Shown piece after piece: positions 19,420-30,209 of a stretch of 64,000 nucleotides of DNA. Where the stretch lies: the NCBI RefSeq assembly GCF_002075345.1, contig NZ_NAEW01000007.1, forward strand, positions 62,001-126,000, read 5' to 3'. The first letter of the stretch is position 1. Each line of letters opens with the position of its first letter. The notes beneath the pieces were generated by a model that was not told the DNA's origin, ran no database searches, and worked only from the letters and a program-made list of their open reading frames with translations. The position numbers and the translations under genes were made by a program. Source of the stretch: Citrobacter braakii. GTDB lineage: Bacteria; Pseudomonadota; Gammaproteobacteria; Enterobacterales; Enterobacteriaceae.

Positions 19420-20655
19420 GTGAAGATTTATCTGGTCGGTGGTGCTGTTCGGGATGCGTTATTAGGGCTACCGATTAAAGATAAAGATTGGGTTGTTGTC
19501 GGCGCCACGCCGCAAGAGATGCTCGACGCGGGCTACCAGCAGGTAGGGCGCGATTTTCCCGTGTTTCTGCATCCGCAAACCCGGGAAGAGTATGCGCTGG
19601 CGCGTACCGAACGCAAATCAGGCTCGGGGTATACCGGATTCACCTGCTACGCCGCGCCGGATGTGACGCTGGAGGCCGATCTTCAGCGTCGCGATCTGAC
19701 CATCAACGCAATGGCCCGCGATGACGACGGCGAGATTATCGATCCGTATAACGGACGCGACGATCTGGAAAACCGTCTGCTACGCCATGTGTCCCCCGCC
19801 TTTAGCGAAGATCCATTGCGCGTGCTGCGCGTGGCGCGCTTTGCTGCCCGCTATGCGCACCTCGGTTTTCGTATCGCTGAAGAAACCATGACGCTGATGC
19901 GCGATATGAACGCCGCAGGGGAACTGGAGCACCTGACGCCAGAGCGAGTGTGGAAAGAAACAGAAGGTGCTTTAACCACCCGTAACCCACAGGTATTTTT
20001 TCAGGTCCTGCGCGACTGCGGCGCACTGCACGTCCTGTTTCCGGAAGTAGATGCCCTGTTTGGCGTTCCCGCGCCCGCGCAATGGCACCCGGAAATTGAT
20101 ACCGGTATTCACACGCTGATGACGCTGTCGATGGCGGCCATGTTAAGTCCGGAGGTCGACGTGCGTTTTGCCACGCTGTGCCACGATCTTGGCAAGGCAT
20201 TGACGCCAAAAGCGCTGTGGCCACGCCACCACGGTCACGGTCCGGCAGGCGTGAAGCTGGTCGAGCAACTGTGCCAACGCCTGCGCGTGCCGAATGACAT
20301 CCGTGATTTAGCCAAACTGGTAGCCGAGTTCCACGACCTCATTCATACCTTCCCGATCCTGCAGCCGAAAACCATCATTAAGCTGTTTGATTCCATCGAT
20401 GCCTGGCGCAAACCGCAGCGCGTGGAGCAAATCGCCCTGACCAGCGAGGCCGACGTGCGTGGGCGAACCGGTTTTGAAGCGGCGGATTATCCGCAAGGCA
20501 GGCTGTTGCGTGAAGCCTGGCAGGTTGCGCAGGCGGTACCAACGAAAGACGTCGTTGAGGCGGGATTCAAAGGTCAGGCTATTCGCGAGGAACTGACCCG
20601 GCGTCGGATCGCGGCGGTGGCCGCCTGGAAAGAACAACGTTGCCCGAAAGCGTAG
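19420..20655 (+). CDS. cca: CCA tRNA nucleotidyltransferase / 2'3'-cyclic phosphodiesterase / phosphatase
   Basis: Repairs and adds the CCA end of tRNAs. The start is GTG 19420 with AAAGGAAAG upstream. Class II polymerase motifs: GGAVRD (residues 7-12), metal ligands D21 and D23 in IKDKDW, and RRDLTINA near 91. The C-terminal HD domain gives phosphohydrolase activity with CHDLGK near 255. Length 411 is one short of E. coli. It converges with uppP across a REP hairpin. Confidence 0.97.
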   Translation: MKIYLVGGAVRDALLGLPIKDKDWVVVGATPQEMLDAGYQQVGRDFPVFLHPQTREEYALARTERKSGSGYTGFTCYAAPDVTLEADLQRRDLTINAMARDDDGEIIDPYNGRDDLENRLLRHVSPAFSEDPLRVLRVARFAARYAHLGFRIAEETMTLMRDMNAAGELEHLTPERVWKETEGALTTRNPQVFFQVLRDCGALHVLFPEVDALFGVPAPAQWHPEIDTGIHTLMTLSMAAMLSPEVDVRFATLCHDLGKALTPKALWPRHHGHGPAGVKLVEQLCQRLRVPNDIRDLAKLVAEFHDLIHTFPILQPKTIIKLFDSIDAWRKPQRVEQIALTSEADVRGRTGFEAADYPQGRLLREAWQVAQAVPTKDVVEAGFKGQAIREELTRRRIAAVAAWKEQRCPKA

Positions 20656-20663
20656 ACAGAGCA

Positions 20664-20698
20664 TTGCCGGATAAGCTTTAACGCCGCTATCCGGCAAG
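20664..20698. repeat. REP element between cca and uppP
   Basis: TTGCCGGATAAGC...GCTATCCGGCAAG imperfect palindrome between convergent genes; it can serve both mRNA 3' ends. Confidence 0.8.
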
Positions 20699-20707
20699 CT
20701 AGTAAAA

Positions 20708-21526
20708 TCAGAAGAACACGACGTAAACGGCAGCCGCCACAATAAAGCGGTAAATCGCAAACGGAATAAACGAGATGCGCTTAATCAGCTGCAGGAAGGT
20801 TTTGATCGCCACCAACGCCACGATAAACGCCGTCACGAAACCAACTGCAAACATCGGAATATCTGATGCGCTGAGGAACGTCCAGCTTTTGTAGAGATCC
20901 AGCGCCGTTGCGCCCATCATCATCGGCACGGCCAGCAGGAAGGAGAATTCGGAGGCCGCGTAACGGCTTACTCCCATCAGCATACCGCCAGAAATCGTCG
21001 CCCCGGAACGAGAAAAACCCGGCCACAGCGCCAGACACTGGAAACAGCCAATCATAAACGCCTGGCGATAGGTCATATCATCCAGACCCGGCGCACGCGG
21101 CTCTTTCGGCTTCAGGCATTCTGCGGCAATCAGCAGCACGCCCCCTACCACCAGCGCATACATCACGTTGATCGGGTTAAACAGCGATTTGATGATGTCG
21201 TGGAAAATCAGTCCCAGTACGACGGCAGGAACCATCCCCAACAGGATATGGCCCAGCGTCAGCCGACCTTTGCCAGTGCCTTCATGTGGGACCTTACCGA
21301 AGTGAATGCCAATCAGGCCAAACAGACGTCGCCAGAACATCACCACGACCGCCAGGATAGAGCCCAACTGGATAACCACCTCAAATGTTTTTGCGGTGTC
21401 ACCCTCAAAACCCAGCAAGTGGCCAACAATAATCATATGGCCGGTACTGGAAACGGGTAAAAACTCCGTCAATCCTTCGACCACACCCAAAATTGCCGCC
21501 ACCAGCAGCGAGTGCATATCACTCAT
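20708..21526 (-). CDS. uppP: Undecaprenyl-diphosphatase UppP (BacA)
   Basis: Inner-membrane phosphatase that recycles undecaprenyl pyrophosphate for peptidoglycan and O-antigen synthesis and gives bacitracin resistance. The ExxxE motif (E17, E21 in [16 protein letters not shown]) and the [13 protein letters not shown] motif near 170 are present, with about eight hydrophobic helices. ATG 21526 is chosen by homology to MSDMHSLL and an AGAGG box; the frame extends nine codons upstream without support. Length 272, one residue shorter than E. coli because the [12 protein letters not shown] loop is shortened. Confidence 0.96.
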   Translation of the reverse strand: MSDMHSLLVAAILGVVEGLTEFLPVSSTGHMIIVGHLLGFEGDTAKTFEVVIQLGSILAVVVMFWRRLFGLIGIHFGKVPHEGTGKGRLTLGHILLGMVPAVVLGLIFHDIIKSLFNPINVMYALVVGGVLLIAAECLKPKEPRAPGLDDMTYRQAFMIGCFQCLALWPGFSRSGATISGGMLMGVSRYAASEFSFLLAVPMMMGATALDLYKSWTFLSASDIPMFAVGFVTAFIVALVAIKTFLQLIKRISFIPFAIYRFIVAAAVYVVFF

Positions 21527-21612
21527 TAATGAACCTCTAGATAGATAAACCACGGCGAAAACGAGCCGACATAAAGACCCTTTTATACCCGTTTGGTTTA
21601 GATATTATTATT

Positions 21613-21981
21613 TTAATTATTTTCTTTCAGATTATTGCCACGCTCAATGATAACCCCGACGTTCGCCGCACGGGCTACCGCGCCAGGTTTACTGAGTTTG
21701 ATCCGCACCCATGGAGAATTAAAACGGCTCAGCAGCAGATCCGCCACCTCTTCCGCCACGCGTTCGACCAGCGCAAAGCGCCCGCCTTCCACATGATTAA
21801 CAACCGTTTGAGCAATATCAGCATAGCTCAGGCAATCAGCCACATCATCGCTTTTAGCCGATTTACGGTTGTCCCACGCCATTTCGATATCGAACACCAA
21901 CTGTTGTTCGATCGTTTGTTCCCAGTCGTAAACACCAATAGTGGTGATTACAGAAAGTTGCTCTATAAATACAATATCCAT
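21613..21981 (-). CDS. folB: Dihydroneopterin aldolase FolB
   Basis: Cleaves 7,8-dihydroneopterin to 6-hydroxymethyl-dihydropterin and glycolaldehyde in folate synthesis. The 122-residue T-fold protein shows the conserved GVYDWEQ near the N-terminus and the KLSKPGAVARAANVGV segment with the catalytic Lys. ATG 21981 is chosen over a GTG codon immediately before it. Divergent from plsY with about 106 bp between, as in E. coli. Confidence 0.96.
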   Translation of the reverse strand: MDIVFIEQLSVITTIGVYDWEQTIEQQLVFDIEMAWDNRKSAKSDDVADCLSYADIAQTVVNHVEGGRFALVERVAEEVADLLLSRFNSPWVRIKLSKPGAVARAANVGVIIERGNNLKENN

Positions 21982-22087
21982 CACGACCTGCCTGCTTTTT
22001 GGCTAACCCGGATACCACTTCCGGCGAAATATGCGTATTATCCACAGAAGTAGCGTTTTACACGACATTTTCAAAACGGAACAGCTT

Positions 22088-22705
22088 ATGAGTGCAATCG
22101 CGCCTGGAATGATTATCTTCGCGTACCTCTGTGGCTCAATTTCCAGTGCTATTCTGGTATGCCGCCTTGCTGGATTACCGGACCCGCGTGACAGCGGATC
22201 TGGGAATCCGGGCGCGACAAACGTATTGCGCATCGGTGGCAAAGGAGCCGCCGTCGCGGTGCTGATTTTCGACGTCCTGAAAGGTATGTTACCCGTCTGG
22301 GGTGCCTATGCGCTAGGCATTAGCCCCTTCTGGCTGGGATTGATCGCGATCGCCGCCTGTCTGGGTCACATTTGGCCGGTCTTCTTCGGCTTTAAAGGTG
22401 GGAAAGGCGTTGCCACCGCCTTTGGCGCAATTGCGCCGATTGGTTGGGATTTAACCGGCGTGATGGCCGGAACCTGGCTGCTGACCGTCTTATTAAGCGG
22501 CTATTCATCACTAGGCGCTATCGTCAGCGCGCTGATCGCCCCCTTTTACGTCTGGTGGTTCAATCCCCAGTTCACTTTCCCGGTGTCCATGCTGTCGTGC
22601 TTAATTCTGTTACGCCACCATGACAACATTCAGCGTCTGTGGCGTCGTCAGGAGCCAAAGATCTGGACCAAGCTGAAGAAAAAACGCGAAAGAGACCCAG
22701 AGTGA
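22088..22705 (+). CDS. plsY: Glycerol-3-phosphate acyltransferase PlsY
   Basis: Inner-membrane enzyme transferring acyl from acyl-phosphate to glycerol 3-phosphate, the first step of phospholipid synthesis. The three family motifs are visible: [11 protein letters not shown] near residue 37, [18 protein letters not shown] near 98, and [11 protein letters not shown] near 177. Five membrane segments and a basic C-terminal tail. ATG 22088 matches MSAIAPGMI of orthologues; the in-frame extension to 22031 lies in the promoter gap. Confidence 0.95.
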   Translation: MSAIAPGMIIFAYLCGSISSAILVCRLAGLPDPRDSGSGNPGATNVLRIGGKGAAVAVLIFDVLKGMLPVWGAYALGISPFWLGLIAIAACLGHIWPVFFGFKGGKGVATAFGAIAPIGWDLTGVMAGTWLLTVLLSGYSSLGAIVSALIAPFYVWWFNPQFTFPVSMLSCLILLRHHDNIQRLWRRQEPKIWTKLKKKRERDPE

Positions 22706-22711
22706 TTTTAA

Positions 22712-22747
22712 TGTCGGATAGCGACGCAACAGCGTCTTATCCGGCGT
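22712..22747. repeat. REP element overlapping the 3' end of ttdR
   Basis: GTCGGATAGCGACGC...GCGTCTTATCCGGCG palindrome. Its right arm contains the ttdR stop codon (22737-22739) and the last few codons, so the repeat is partly coding. Confidence 0.8.
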
Positions 22748-23678
22748 GGGGAATGTGATACCCCTCTACCGGTTTGCCTAATCGGTGCTGGCACCACGTC
22801 GCCAGAAACTCCACGCACACCCGAAGCTTCACGCTGCGATACAGCGGCTCCTGATAAACCGCCCAGATATTGGCGCTTTGCGCATAGTCCGGCAGCACGC
22901 GCACCAGTTCACCGCTTGCCAGAAACGGCTGCAGGTCCCATTCGGAACGCAGCATAATCCCTTTTCCCTGTAGCGCCCACTGCAACACAATCTCGCCGCT
23001 GTTAGAGGAAAGATGTCCCGCCACCTTGACCGACTTTTTCTCCTGGCCGTTATCCAGCTCCCACACCCCGTGGGTCATATCGCGTTCTTTAGTGACCAGG
23101 CAATCATGACGACTTAATTCCTGCAGCGTTGTCGGCTCACCGTATTTTTGTAAATACGTCGGCGCTGCACATAATATTCTTCTATTTTTCGTTAACAAAT
23201 GCGCAATATAATAATCCGGAATCTCGTCATTAATACGAATATCCAAATCGATATTATCCTGCGCCAAATCAATTTGCCGATCATAAAGTTCAAAATGCAC
23301 CTGTAATTCAGGATAGCTATGCATCAGTTCGGTAATAGCCGGTGCAATATAACTGCGCCCAAAGCCAAAGCTACAGCCGATACGAATCATCCCTGCCGGG
23401 CGCGTTTTGAGTTGCGTGACGTCATCGACCAGATGCTGATAGCCCGCAAGAATAGCCTGCGCATGTTCATAACAACGTTGACCACTCTCCGTGAGTATCA
23501 CGCCGCGCGCGGAGCGGCTTAGCAGCGTCGTCCCCAGCGTGGACTCAAGGATCTGAATGCGTTTCGTCACAAACGCGGGTGTTTGGCCCAGCGCCGCGGC
23601 GGCGGCACTGAAGCTGCCGCTATGAACAATTTCAACCAGGACCTGCAGGTCTTTCGCGAGGGGATACGTGTTCAGCAT
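22737..23678 (-). CDS. ttdR: LysR-type transcriptional activator TtdR (Dan)
   Basis: LysR-family regulator of the tartrate genes, required for anaerobic tartrate use in E. coli. The N-terminal winged helix-turn-helix is at residues 10-70 ([24 protein letters not shown]), then a linker helix and a C-terminal effector domain. It is divergent from ttdA with about 210 bp between the starts, the usual LysR arrangement. The last residues (GYHIPHAG) differ from the E. coli tail because the gene runs into a REP element that provides the stop codon. Confidence 0.94.
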   Translation of the reverse strand: MLNTYPLAKDLQVLVEIVHSGSFSAAAAALGQTPAFVTKRIQILESTLGTTLLSRSARGVILTESGQRCYEHAQAILAGYQHLVDDVTQLKTRPAGMIRIGCSFGFGRSYIAPAITELMHSYPELQVHFELYDRQIDLAQDNIDLDIRINDEIPDYYIAHLLTKNRRILCAAPTYLQKYGEPTTLQELSRHDCLVTKERDMTHGVWELDNGQEKKSVKVAGHLSSNSGEIVLQWALQGKGIMLRSEWDLQPFLASGELVRVLPDYAQSANIWAVYQEPLYRSVKLRVCVEFLATWCQHRLGKPVEGYHIPHAG

Positions 23679-23890
23679 GATAGGTATATCCGTAAAGTTG
23701 TTAACCGCAGTGTAATTCCCTCATGCGTATTAAACCCTGCCTTTGCGCAATTTTTATTGCTTATCTGAACATCATTCACGATCTGTTAATTGGATATTCA
23801 CAGTGGCAAATAATATAAACCCACATTTTTAGTGGTAGTTTGTGGCGGAGAATTTATTTCCAGACAAATAAAAGAACTGGAGTTAACAAG

Positions 23891-24799
23891 ATGAGCAATC
23901 AAAATAACCAAAATGCGATAACTACGCTGACAAACATTGTCGCCGATTTTACCGCCATGATTTCTACCCGCATGCCTGACGACGTCGTAGATAAATTAAA
24001 ACAGCTGCGTGAAGGCGAAACTTCACCGATGGGTAAAATCATCTACCACACCATGTTTGACAACATGCAGAAAGCTATCGACCTGAACCGTCCGGCCTGT
24101 CAGGACACCGGCGAGATTATGTTCTTTGTGAAGGTCGGCTCCCGTTTTCCGCTGCTGGGCGAACTGCAAAGCATCCTGAAACAGGCCGTTGAAGACGCCA
24201 CGGTAAAAGCGCCGCTGCGCCATAACGCGGTCGAGATTTTTGACGAAGTGAATACCGGCAAAAATACCGGTACCGGTGTGCCGTGGGTCACCTGGGACAT
24301 CATCCCTGATAACGACGACGCGGAAATCGAAGTCTACATGGCAGGCGGCGGTTGTACGCTGCCGGGACGTTCAAAAGTGTTAATGCCTTCTGAAGGCTAC
24401 GAGGGCGTGGTGAAATTTGTCTTCGAAAATATCTCCACGTTGGCAGTCAACGCTTGTCCGCCGGTGCTGGTGGGCGTAGGTATTGCCACCTCTGTGGAAA
24501 CCGCCGCCGTCCTTTCTCGTAAAGCGGTGCTACGTCCTATCGGATCACGTCATCCGAATCCAAAAGCGGCCGAACTGGAACTGCGTCTTGAAGAAGGGCT
24601 GAACCGTCTGGGCATTGGCCCGCAAGGGTTGACCGGGAATAGCTCGGTGATGGGCGTGCATATCGAATCCGCCGCACGCCATCCGTCGACTATCGGCGTT
24701 GCCGTTTCTACCGGCTGCTGGGCACACCGTCGCGGCACACTGTTAGTTCATGCTGACCTCTCCTTCGAAAACCTGTCTCACACCCGGAGCGCGTTATGA
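23891..24799 (+). CDS. ttdA: L(+)-tartrate dehydratase subunit alpha
   Basis: Iron-sulfur subunit of the oxygen-sensitive enzyme converting L-tartrate to oxaloacetate during anaerobic growth. Class I fumarase-type Cys residues for a 4Fe-4S cluster appear in [18 protein letters not shown] and [11 protein letters not shown] 23891 follows CTGGAGTTAACAAG; the frame upstream to 23840 is unsupported. The stop overlaps ttdB by 4 bp, so the subunits are coupled. 302 residues. Confidence 0.96.
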   Translation: MSNQNNQNAITTLTNIVADFTAMISTRMPDDVVDKLKQLREGETSPMGKIIYHTMFDNMQKAIDLNRPACQDTGEIMFFVKVGSRFPLLGELQSILKQAVEDATVKAPLRHNAVEIFDEVNTGKNTGTGVPWVTWDIIPDNDDAEIEVYMAGGGCTLPGRSKVLMPSEGYEGVVKFVFENISTLAVNACPPVLVGVGIATSVETAAVLSRKAVLRPIGSRHPNPKAAELELRLEEGLNRLGIGPQGLTGNSSVMGVHIESAARHPSTIGVAVSTGCWAHRRGTLLVHADLSFENLSHTRSAL

Positions 24800-25401
24800 A
24801 AAAGATCCTCACAACCCCGATCAAAGCCGAAGATCTGGCCGACATTCGCGTTGGCGATGTCATCTACCTGACCGGTACGCTGGTGACCTGTCGTGACGTG
24901 TGTCACCGCCGCCTGATCGAACTGAAGCGCCCGATTCCTTATGACCTGAACGGCAAAGCCATTTTCCACGCGGGGCCCATCGTACGTAAGAACGGTGAAA
25001 AATGGGAGATGGTCTCCGTTGGCCCAACCACCAGCATGCGTATGGAAGCGTTTGAGAAAGACTTTATCGAGCAGACGGGCGTCAAACTGGTGGTCGGCAA
25101 GGGCGGCATGGGACCGCTAACGGAAGCAGGCTGCAAACAGTTTAAAGCGCTGCACGTAATCTTCCCGGCAGGTTGTGCGGTCGTGGCGGCAACCCAGGTT
25201 GAAGAGATCGAAGAGGTACACTGGACCGAACTTGGCATGCCGGAGTCCCTGTGGGTATGTCGGGTTAAAGAGTTCGGCCCGCTGATCGTTTCCATCGACA
25301 CCCACGGCAATAACCTGATCGCCGAAAACAAAAAGCTGTTCGCTGAACGTCGCGATCCTATCGTCGATGAAATCTGCGAGCACGTGCACTACATCAAATA
25401 A
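24796..25401 (+). CDS. ttdB: L(+)-tartrate dehydratase subunit beta
   Basis: 201-residue partner of TtdA, homologous to the C-terminal domain of class I fumarase. Conserved stretches [29 protein letters not shown] and [16 protein letters not shown] are visible. ATG overlaps the ttdA stop (ATGA). A hairpin separates it from the transporter gene ttdT, likely lowering transporter expression. Confidence 0.96.
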   Translation: MKKILTTPIKAEDLADIRVGDVIYLTGTLVTCRDVCHRRLIELKRPIPYDLNGKAIFHAGPIVRKNGEKWEMVSVGPTTSMRMEAFEKDFIEQTGVKLVVGKGGMGPLTEAGCKQFKALHVIFPAGCAVVAATQVEEIEEVHWTELGMPESLWVCRVKEFGPLIVSIDTHGNNLIAENKKLFAERRDPIVDEICEHVHYIK

Positions 25402-25408
25402 CCCTCCC

Positions 25409-25434
25409 GGAGAGGCGCTGCGCCTCTCCCTTTT
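25409..25434 (+). terminator. Intercistronic hairpin ttdB-ttdT
   Basis: GGAGAGGCGC-T-GCGCCTCTCC palindrome followed by CTTTT. The perfect arms leave a short CGCTGCG loop. Probably a partial terminator or processing site within the ttd operon. Confidence 0.7.
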
Positions 25435-25449
25435 CGTAGGGATACAACA

Positions 25450-26913
25450 ATGGCACCTTTAGCTGGTTGGTGGCGATACCTGGCTCCGCTGGTGGTCATC
25501 GCCATTATTGCTGTACTGCCCGTCCCCAACGGCCTTGAGAGCCACACCTGGCTCTATTTTGCCGTTTTTACCGGTGTGATTGTGGGGCTGATTCTGGAAC
25601 CTGTACCGGGCGCGGTGGTAGCGATGATTGGCATTTCGATCATCGCCGTCCTTTCACCGTGGCTGCTGTTCAGCCCGGAGCAACTCGCGCAGGACGGTTT
25701 TAAATTTACCGCCAAATCGCTGTCATGGGCGGTATCAGGTTTTTCAAACTCGGTAATCTGGCTTATCTTCGCGGCCTTTATGTTTGGTACCGGCTATGAG
25801 AAAACCGGGCTCGGTCGACGTATCGCGCTGATGCTGGTGAAAAAGATGGGGCACCGGACGCTGTTTCTCGGCTATGCGGTGATGTTCTCTGAACTTATCC
25901 TCGCTCCCGTCACGCCGTCCAACTCCGCGCGCGGGGCCGGAATAATCTACCCGATTATCCGCAACCTGCCGCCGCTGTATAACTCGCAGCCCAATAGCGC
26001 CAGTTCTCGCTCCATTGGCTCGTACATTATGTGGATGGGCATTGTCGCCGACTGCGTCACCAGCGCCATTTTCTTAACGGCGATGGCACCGAACCTGCTG
26101 TTAATCGGCCTGATGAAAGGCGCGTCCCACACGGCGCTGAGCTGGGGCGACTGGTTCTTAGGCATGCTGCCGCTGAGTATTTTACTGGTGCTGATTGTGC
26201 CCTGGCTGGCGTACGTGTTGTATCCACCGGTGCTGAAATCCGGTGATCAGGTTCCGCGCTGGGCGGATACAGAGCTAAAAGCAATGGGACCGCTCTGCGC
26301 ACGCGAGAAAAAGATGTTGGTGCTGATGGTCGGCGCACTGGTGCTGTGGATTTTCGGCGGCGATTACATTGACGCCGCGATGGTCGGATACAGCGTAGTG
26401 GCGTTGATGCTGGTACTGCGCATCATTAGCTGGGATGACATCGTCAGTAATAAAGCCGCGTGGAACGTCTTTTTCTGGCTGGCCTCGCTGATAACGCTGG
26501 CGACCGGGCTCAATAACACCGGTTTTATTACCTGGTTCGGCAAGCTGCTGGCAAACGGGTTGAGCGGCTATTCGCCGATGATGGTGATGGTGGCGCTCAT
26601 TGTGGTGTTCTATCTGCTGCGCTACTTCTTTGCCAGCGCCACGGCGTATACCTCCGCCCTGGCACCGATGATGATTGCCGCCGCGCTGGCGATGCCGGAA
26701 ATTCCACTTCCGGTCTTCTGCCTGATGGTCGGCGCAGCCATTGGTCTCGGCAGCATTCTGACCCCGTATGCCACCGGTCCTAGCCCTATCTACTACGGCA
26801 GCGGCTATTTGCCGACGGTGGATTACTGGCGACTCGGTGCTATTTTTGGCCTGATTTTCCTTGTGCTGCTGGTGATTACCGGTCTGGTCTGGATGCCCCT
26901 CGTTTTACTGTAA
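25450..26913 (+). CDS. ttdT: L-tartrate/succinate antiporter TtdT
   Basis: DASS-family inner-membrane carrier exchanging L-tartrate for succinate in tartrate fermentation. 487 residues with a dozen hydrophobic segments. The DASS-type motif SNTAAAN-like region is seen as APVTPSNSARGAGIIYPI near residue 155, and GLGSILTPYATGPSPIYYGSGY near 435 supplies the second substrate loop. Third gene of the ttd operon, after a hairpin. A terminator follows before ureD. Confidence 0.95.
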   Translation: MAPLAGWWRYLAPLVVIAIIAVLPVPNGLESHTWLYFAVFTGVIVGLILEPVPGAVVAMIGISIIAVLSPWLLFSPEQLAQDGFKFTAKSLSWAVSGFSNSVIWLIFAAFMFGTGYEKTGLGRRIALMLVKKMGHRTLFLGYAVMFSELILAPVTPSNSARGAGIIYPIIRNLPPLYNSQPNSASSRSIGSYIMWMGIVADCVTSAIFLTAMAPNLLLIGLMKGASHTALSWGDWFLGMLPLSILLVLIVPWLAYVLYPPVLKSGDQVPRWADTELKAMGPLCAREKKMLVLMVGALVLWIFGGDYIDAAMVGYSVVALMLVLRIISWDDIVSNKAAWNVFFWLASLITLATGLNNTGFITWFGKLLANGLSGYSPMMVMVALIVVFYLLRYFFASATAYTSALAPMMIAAALAMPEIPLPVFCLMVGAAIGLGSILTPYATGPSPIYYGSGYLPTVDYWRLGAIFGLIFLVLLVITGLVWMPLVLL

Positions 26914-26922
26914 AACCCCATT

Positions 26923-26948
26923 GGGGCGGCATATTGTCGCCCCTTTAT
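26923..26948 (+). terminator. Terminator after ttdT
   Basis: GGGGCG (26923-26928) pairs with CGCCCC (26938-26943), followed by TTTAT. An overlapping CCCCATTGGGG can form an alternative hairpin. Confidence 0.75.
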
Positions 26949-27036
26949 CCATAAGCTTCTCATATGATCGATTTCCCGATGTGCTGAGGCATACTTTTTT
27001 GTATGCAAACACCCTCATGCTGATAAGGGAAACGCT

Positions 27037-27861
27037 CTGGACACGGTTGCGCACGAGACACTCACACGGGGCTGGCAGGCCGAACTGGATCTGCATTTCA
27101 CCCGCACTGGGCACAACACGGTGCTCGCCTCGGCGCGTCATCATGGTCCATTGACGGTTCAGCGTCCGTTTTACCCGGAAGAGGACGTCTGCCACCTCTA
27201 TTTGCTTCATCCACCCGCGGGGATCGTCGGCGGGGATGAACTACACATTGCCGTAACTCTCAACGAAAACAGTCATGCGTTAATCACCCAGCCCGGCGCG
27301 GGAAAGTTTTATCGCAGCGGTGGGCCGCAGGCGTTGCTACGCCAACATTTCACGCTCGCGCCGCACGCCACGCTGGAGTGGCTCCCCCAGGATACGATCC
27401 TCTTTCCCGGCGCCAACGCCACTATCCAGTCCGTCTTTCACATCGCGTCAGAGAGTCGACTGCTGGCCTGGGATCTGCTGTGTCTCGGGCGACCAGTTAT
27501 GCAGGAGTCCTTCAGCCACGGCACGCTGCAAAACCGTCTGGAAGTGTGGCGAAATGGGCAGCCGCTGCTGATAGAGCGCTTGCAGTTGCAGAAGGGGGAG
27601 CTGAGCGGCGTTGCGCACCATCCCTGGGTCGGCACGTTGCTGTGTTATCCGGCCACTGAAAACATGCTGGAAGGCACGCGCGAGCGGCTGACGCCGCTTG
27701 GCGATTACGCCGGGGCAACGCTTAACGACTCACTGCTGACGATCCGCTTTCTTGCCAACGACAACCTGATTGTTCAGCGCGTTATGCGTGACATCTGGCA
27801 ATTTCTGCGCCCGCTTTTGACACACAAACCGCCCGTACTACCGCGAATCTGGCAAACCTAA
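27037..27861 (+). CDS. ureD: Urease accessory protein UreD
   Basis: UreD binds apo-urease and, with UreF and UreG, delivers nickel. 274 residues if started at CTG 27037. Reading back from the first GTG (27121) the frame stays open and contains [22 protein letters not shown], the conserved UreD N-terminus, so the GTG lies too far inside. No ATG, GTG or TTG occurs in frame between the upstream stop (26965) and 27121. AAGGGA at 27025-27030 lies 6 nt before CTG 27037, which makes it the best candidate. First gene of ureDABCEFG; the gap to ureA is 10 bp. The start is uncertain, but the product is not. Confidence 0.88.
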   Translation: MDTVAHETLTRGWQAELDLHFTRTGHNTVLASARHHGPLTVQRPFYPEEDVCHLYLLHPPAGIVGGDELHIAVTLNENSHALITQPGAGKFYRSGGPQALLRQHFTLAPHATLEWLPQDTILFPGANATIQSVFHIASESRLLAWDLLCLGRPVMQESFSHGTLQNRLEVWRNGQPLLIERLQLQKGELSGVAHHPWVGTLLCYPATENMLEGTRERLTPLGDYAGATLNDSLLTIRFLANDNLIVQRVMRDIWQFLRPLLTHKPPVLPRIWQT

Positions 27862-27871
27862 GAGACCCCGT

Positions 27872-28174
27872 ATGGAACTGACCCCCAGAGAAAAAGACAA
27901 GCTGTTGCTGTTTACCGCCGCGCTGGTGGCAGAACGTCGCCTGGCCCGCGGGCTGAAGCTGAACTATCCGGAATCGGTGGCGCTAATTAGCGCTTTCATC
28001 ATGGAAGGGGCACGCGATGGTCAAACCGTGGCCTCGCTGATGGAAGACGGGCGTCACGTCCTGCGCCGCGATCAGGTGATGGAAGGCGTTCCGGAGATGA
28101 TCCCAGATATTCAGGTTGAAGCGACGTTTCCGGACGGATCAAAGCTGGTCACCGTCCACAACCCGATCGTTTAA
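27872..28174 (+). CDS. ureA: Urease subunit gamma
   Basis: 100-residue smallest structural subunit of the urea amidohydrolase trimer of trimers. Starts [23 protein letters not shown] and carries NYPESVALI and [11 protein letters not shown], all typical of the gamma subunit. Structural subunits are separate, as in Klebsiella, not fused as in Helicobacter. Spacing to ureB is 9 bp with a GGAGCGGCA ribosome site. Confidence 0.97.
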   Translation: MELTPREKDKLLLFTAALVAERRLARGLKLNYPESVALISAFIMEGARDGQTVASLMEDGRHVLRRDQVMEGVPEMIPDIQVEATFPDGSKLVTVHNPIV

Positions 28175-28183
28175 GGAGCGGCA

Positions 28184-28504
28184 ATGATCCCAGGTGAATA
28201 TCAGATAGCCAAAGGCAATATCGCGCTCAATCAGGGGCGGGAAACCTGTACGATCGTGGTGGAAAACCATGGCGACAGACCCATCCAGGTGGGATCGCAC
28301 TATCACTTTTCCGAGGTGAACCCGGCGCTGCGCTTTGACAGGCGGGCTGCACGCGGCTTTCGTCTAAACATTCCTGCGGGCACGGCGGTACGTTTTGAGC
28401 CGGGACAAAAACGCGAAGTCGAACTGGTACGCGTCGCTGGCGCACAAAGGATCGTGGGTTTTCGCAACGAAGTGATGGGCGCGCTGGAGGCAAATGATGA
28501 GTGA
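28184..28504 (+). CDS. ureB: Urease subunit beta
   Basis: 106-residue structural subunit ([20 protein letters not shown]...). Jelly-roll type sequence with the conserved [13 protein letters not shown] and [12 protein letters not shown] segments. Its last codons overlap the ureC start by 8-11 bp, which implies coupled translation of the two subunits. Confidence 0.97.
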   Translation: MIPGEYQIAKGNIALNQGRETCTIVVENHGDRPIQVGSHYHFSEVNPALRFDRRAARGFRLNIPAGTAVRFEPGQKREVELVRVAGAQRIVGFRNEVMGALEANDE

Positions 28505-30200
28505 AATTTCACGGCAGGCGTACGCCGACATGTTTGGCCCAACCACCGGCGATAAGGTACGTCTGGCGGATACCGAGCTGTGGATTGAGGTGGAAAAAGA
28601 CTTCACCACCTACGGCGAAGAGGTCAAATTCGGCGGCGGGAAAGTGATCCGCGACGGCATGGGTCAGGGACAAATGCGCGCGCAAGCGTGTGTGGATCTG
28701 GTGATAACCAACGCCCTGATCGTCGATCACTGGGGGATCGTGAAAGCGGATATCGGCATCAAGGACGCCAGGATCTTCGCCATCGGTAAAGCGGGTAATC
28801 CCGATATTCAGCCCGACGTCACGATCCCGATCGGCGTGGGAACTGAAGTCATCGCCGGGGAAGGCAAGATCGTCACCGCGGGCGGTGTGGATACGCATAT
28901 TCACTGGATCTGCCCACAGCAGGCACAGGAGGCGCTGGTTTCCGGCGTAACGACGATGATCGGCGGCGGCACCGGCCCGGCGGCAGGAACTAACGCCACC
29001 ACCTGCACGCCGGGTCCGTGGTACATCGCGCGCATGCTGCAGGCGGCAGACGCCTTGCCGGTTAACATCGGTTTGCTGGGTAAAGGCAACGGCTCAAACC
29101 CTGACGCCCTGCGCGAGCAAATCACCGCGGGCGCCATTGGCCTGAAAATCCATGAAGATTGGGGCGCCACGCCAGCCACCATCAACTGTTCCCTGGAAGT
29201 GGCAGAGGAGATGGATATCCAGGTGGCGCTGCACAGCGATACGCTCAATGAGTCCGGTTTCGTTGAAGATACGCTGGCGGCGATTGGCGATCGCACCATT
29301 CATACCTTCCACACCGAAGGCGCGGGCGGCGGCCATGCGCCAGATATCATCACCGCCTGCGCGCATCCGAATATTCTGCCCTCCTCCACTAACCCGACGC
29401 TGCCCTATACCGTCAACACCATCGACGAGCATCTCGACATGCTGATGGTTTGCCACCACCTCGATCCGGATATCGCCGAAGACGTGGCTTTTGCCGAATC
29501 ACGCATTCGCCGGGAAACGATCGCTGCCGAAGATGTGCTGCATGACATTGGCGCGTTTTCCCTGACCTCGTCCGATTCACAGGCGATGGGGCGCGTGGGC
29601 GAAGTGATCCTGCGCACCTGGCAGGTGGCGCACCGCATGAAGGTTCAGCGTGGTCCGCTGGCAGAAGAAACAGGCGACAACGACAACCAGCGCGTTAAAC
29701 GCTACGTCGCCAAATACACCATCAACCCGGCGCTAACCCACGGCATCGCCCACGAAGTTGGCTCCGTTGAGCCTGGCAAACTGGCCGATCTGGTGCTGTG
29801 GTCCCCAGCCTTTTTTGGCGTAAAACCAGCGACGATCGTAAAGGGCGGGATGATCGCGTGTGCGCCGATGGGCGATATCAACGCCTCGATCCCCACCCCG
29901 CAGCCGGTGCATTACCGCATGATGTTCGGCGCACTTGGCGCGGCGCGGCATCGTACTCGGCTGACCTTTATTTCGCAGGCCGCTAACGCGCAAAACATCC
30001 CGCAGCAGCTCAATTTGCAAAGCGCCATCGCCGTCGTCAAAGGCTGTCGGACGGTGAAAAAGGCCGACATGATCCACAACGGCCTGCAACCCAATATTAC
30101 CGTCGATGCTCAGACTTATGAGGTGCGCATTGATGGCGAACTAATCACCAGCGAACCGGCAGACGTTTTGCCGATGGCGCAACGCTATTTCCTGTTTTGA
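28497..30200 (+). CDS. ureC: Urease subunit alpha, catalytic
   Basis: Catalytic subunit holding the two nickel ions; hydrolyses urea to ammonia and carbamate. From ATG 28497 the numbering equals Klebsiella UreC: H134 and H136 in DTHIHW, the carbamylated K217 in GLKIHEDWG, and the flap Cys/His in VCHHLDPD near 319-320. All catalytic residues inspected are present and the length is 567. A second ATG at 28494 is possible. It is probably an active enzyme if nickel is supplied; no nickel permease gene is in the window. Confidence 0.97.
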   Translation: MSEISRQAYADMFGPTTGDKVRLADTELWIEVEKDFTTYGEEVKFGGGKVIRDGMGQGQMRAQACVDLVITNALIVDHWGIVKADIGIKDARIFAIGKAGNPDIQPDVTIPIGVGTEVIAGEGKIVTAGGVDTHIHWICPQQAQEALVSGVTTMIGGGTGPAAGTNATTCTPGPWYIARMLQAADALPVNIGLLGKGNGSNPDALREQITAGAIGLKIHEDWGATPATINCSLEVAEEMDIQVALHSDTLNESGFVEDTLAAIGDRTIHTFHTEGAGGGHAPDIITACAHPNILPSSTNPTLPYTVNTIDEHLDMLMVCHHLDPDIAEDVAFAESRIRRETIAAEDVLHDIGAFSLTSSDSQAMGRVGEVILRTWQVAHRMKVQRGPLAEETGDNDNQRVKRYVAKYTINPALTHGIAHEVGSVEPGKLADLVLWSPAFFGVKPATIVKGGMIACAPMGDINASIPTPQPVHYRMMFGALGAARHRTRLTFISQAANAQNIPQQLNLQSAIAVVKGCRTVKKADMIHNGLQPNITVDAQTYEVRIDGELITSEPADVLPMAQRYFLF

Positions 30201-30209
30201 GGAGTGACG

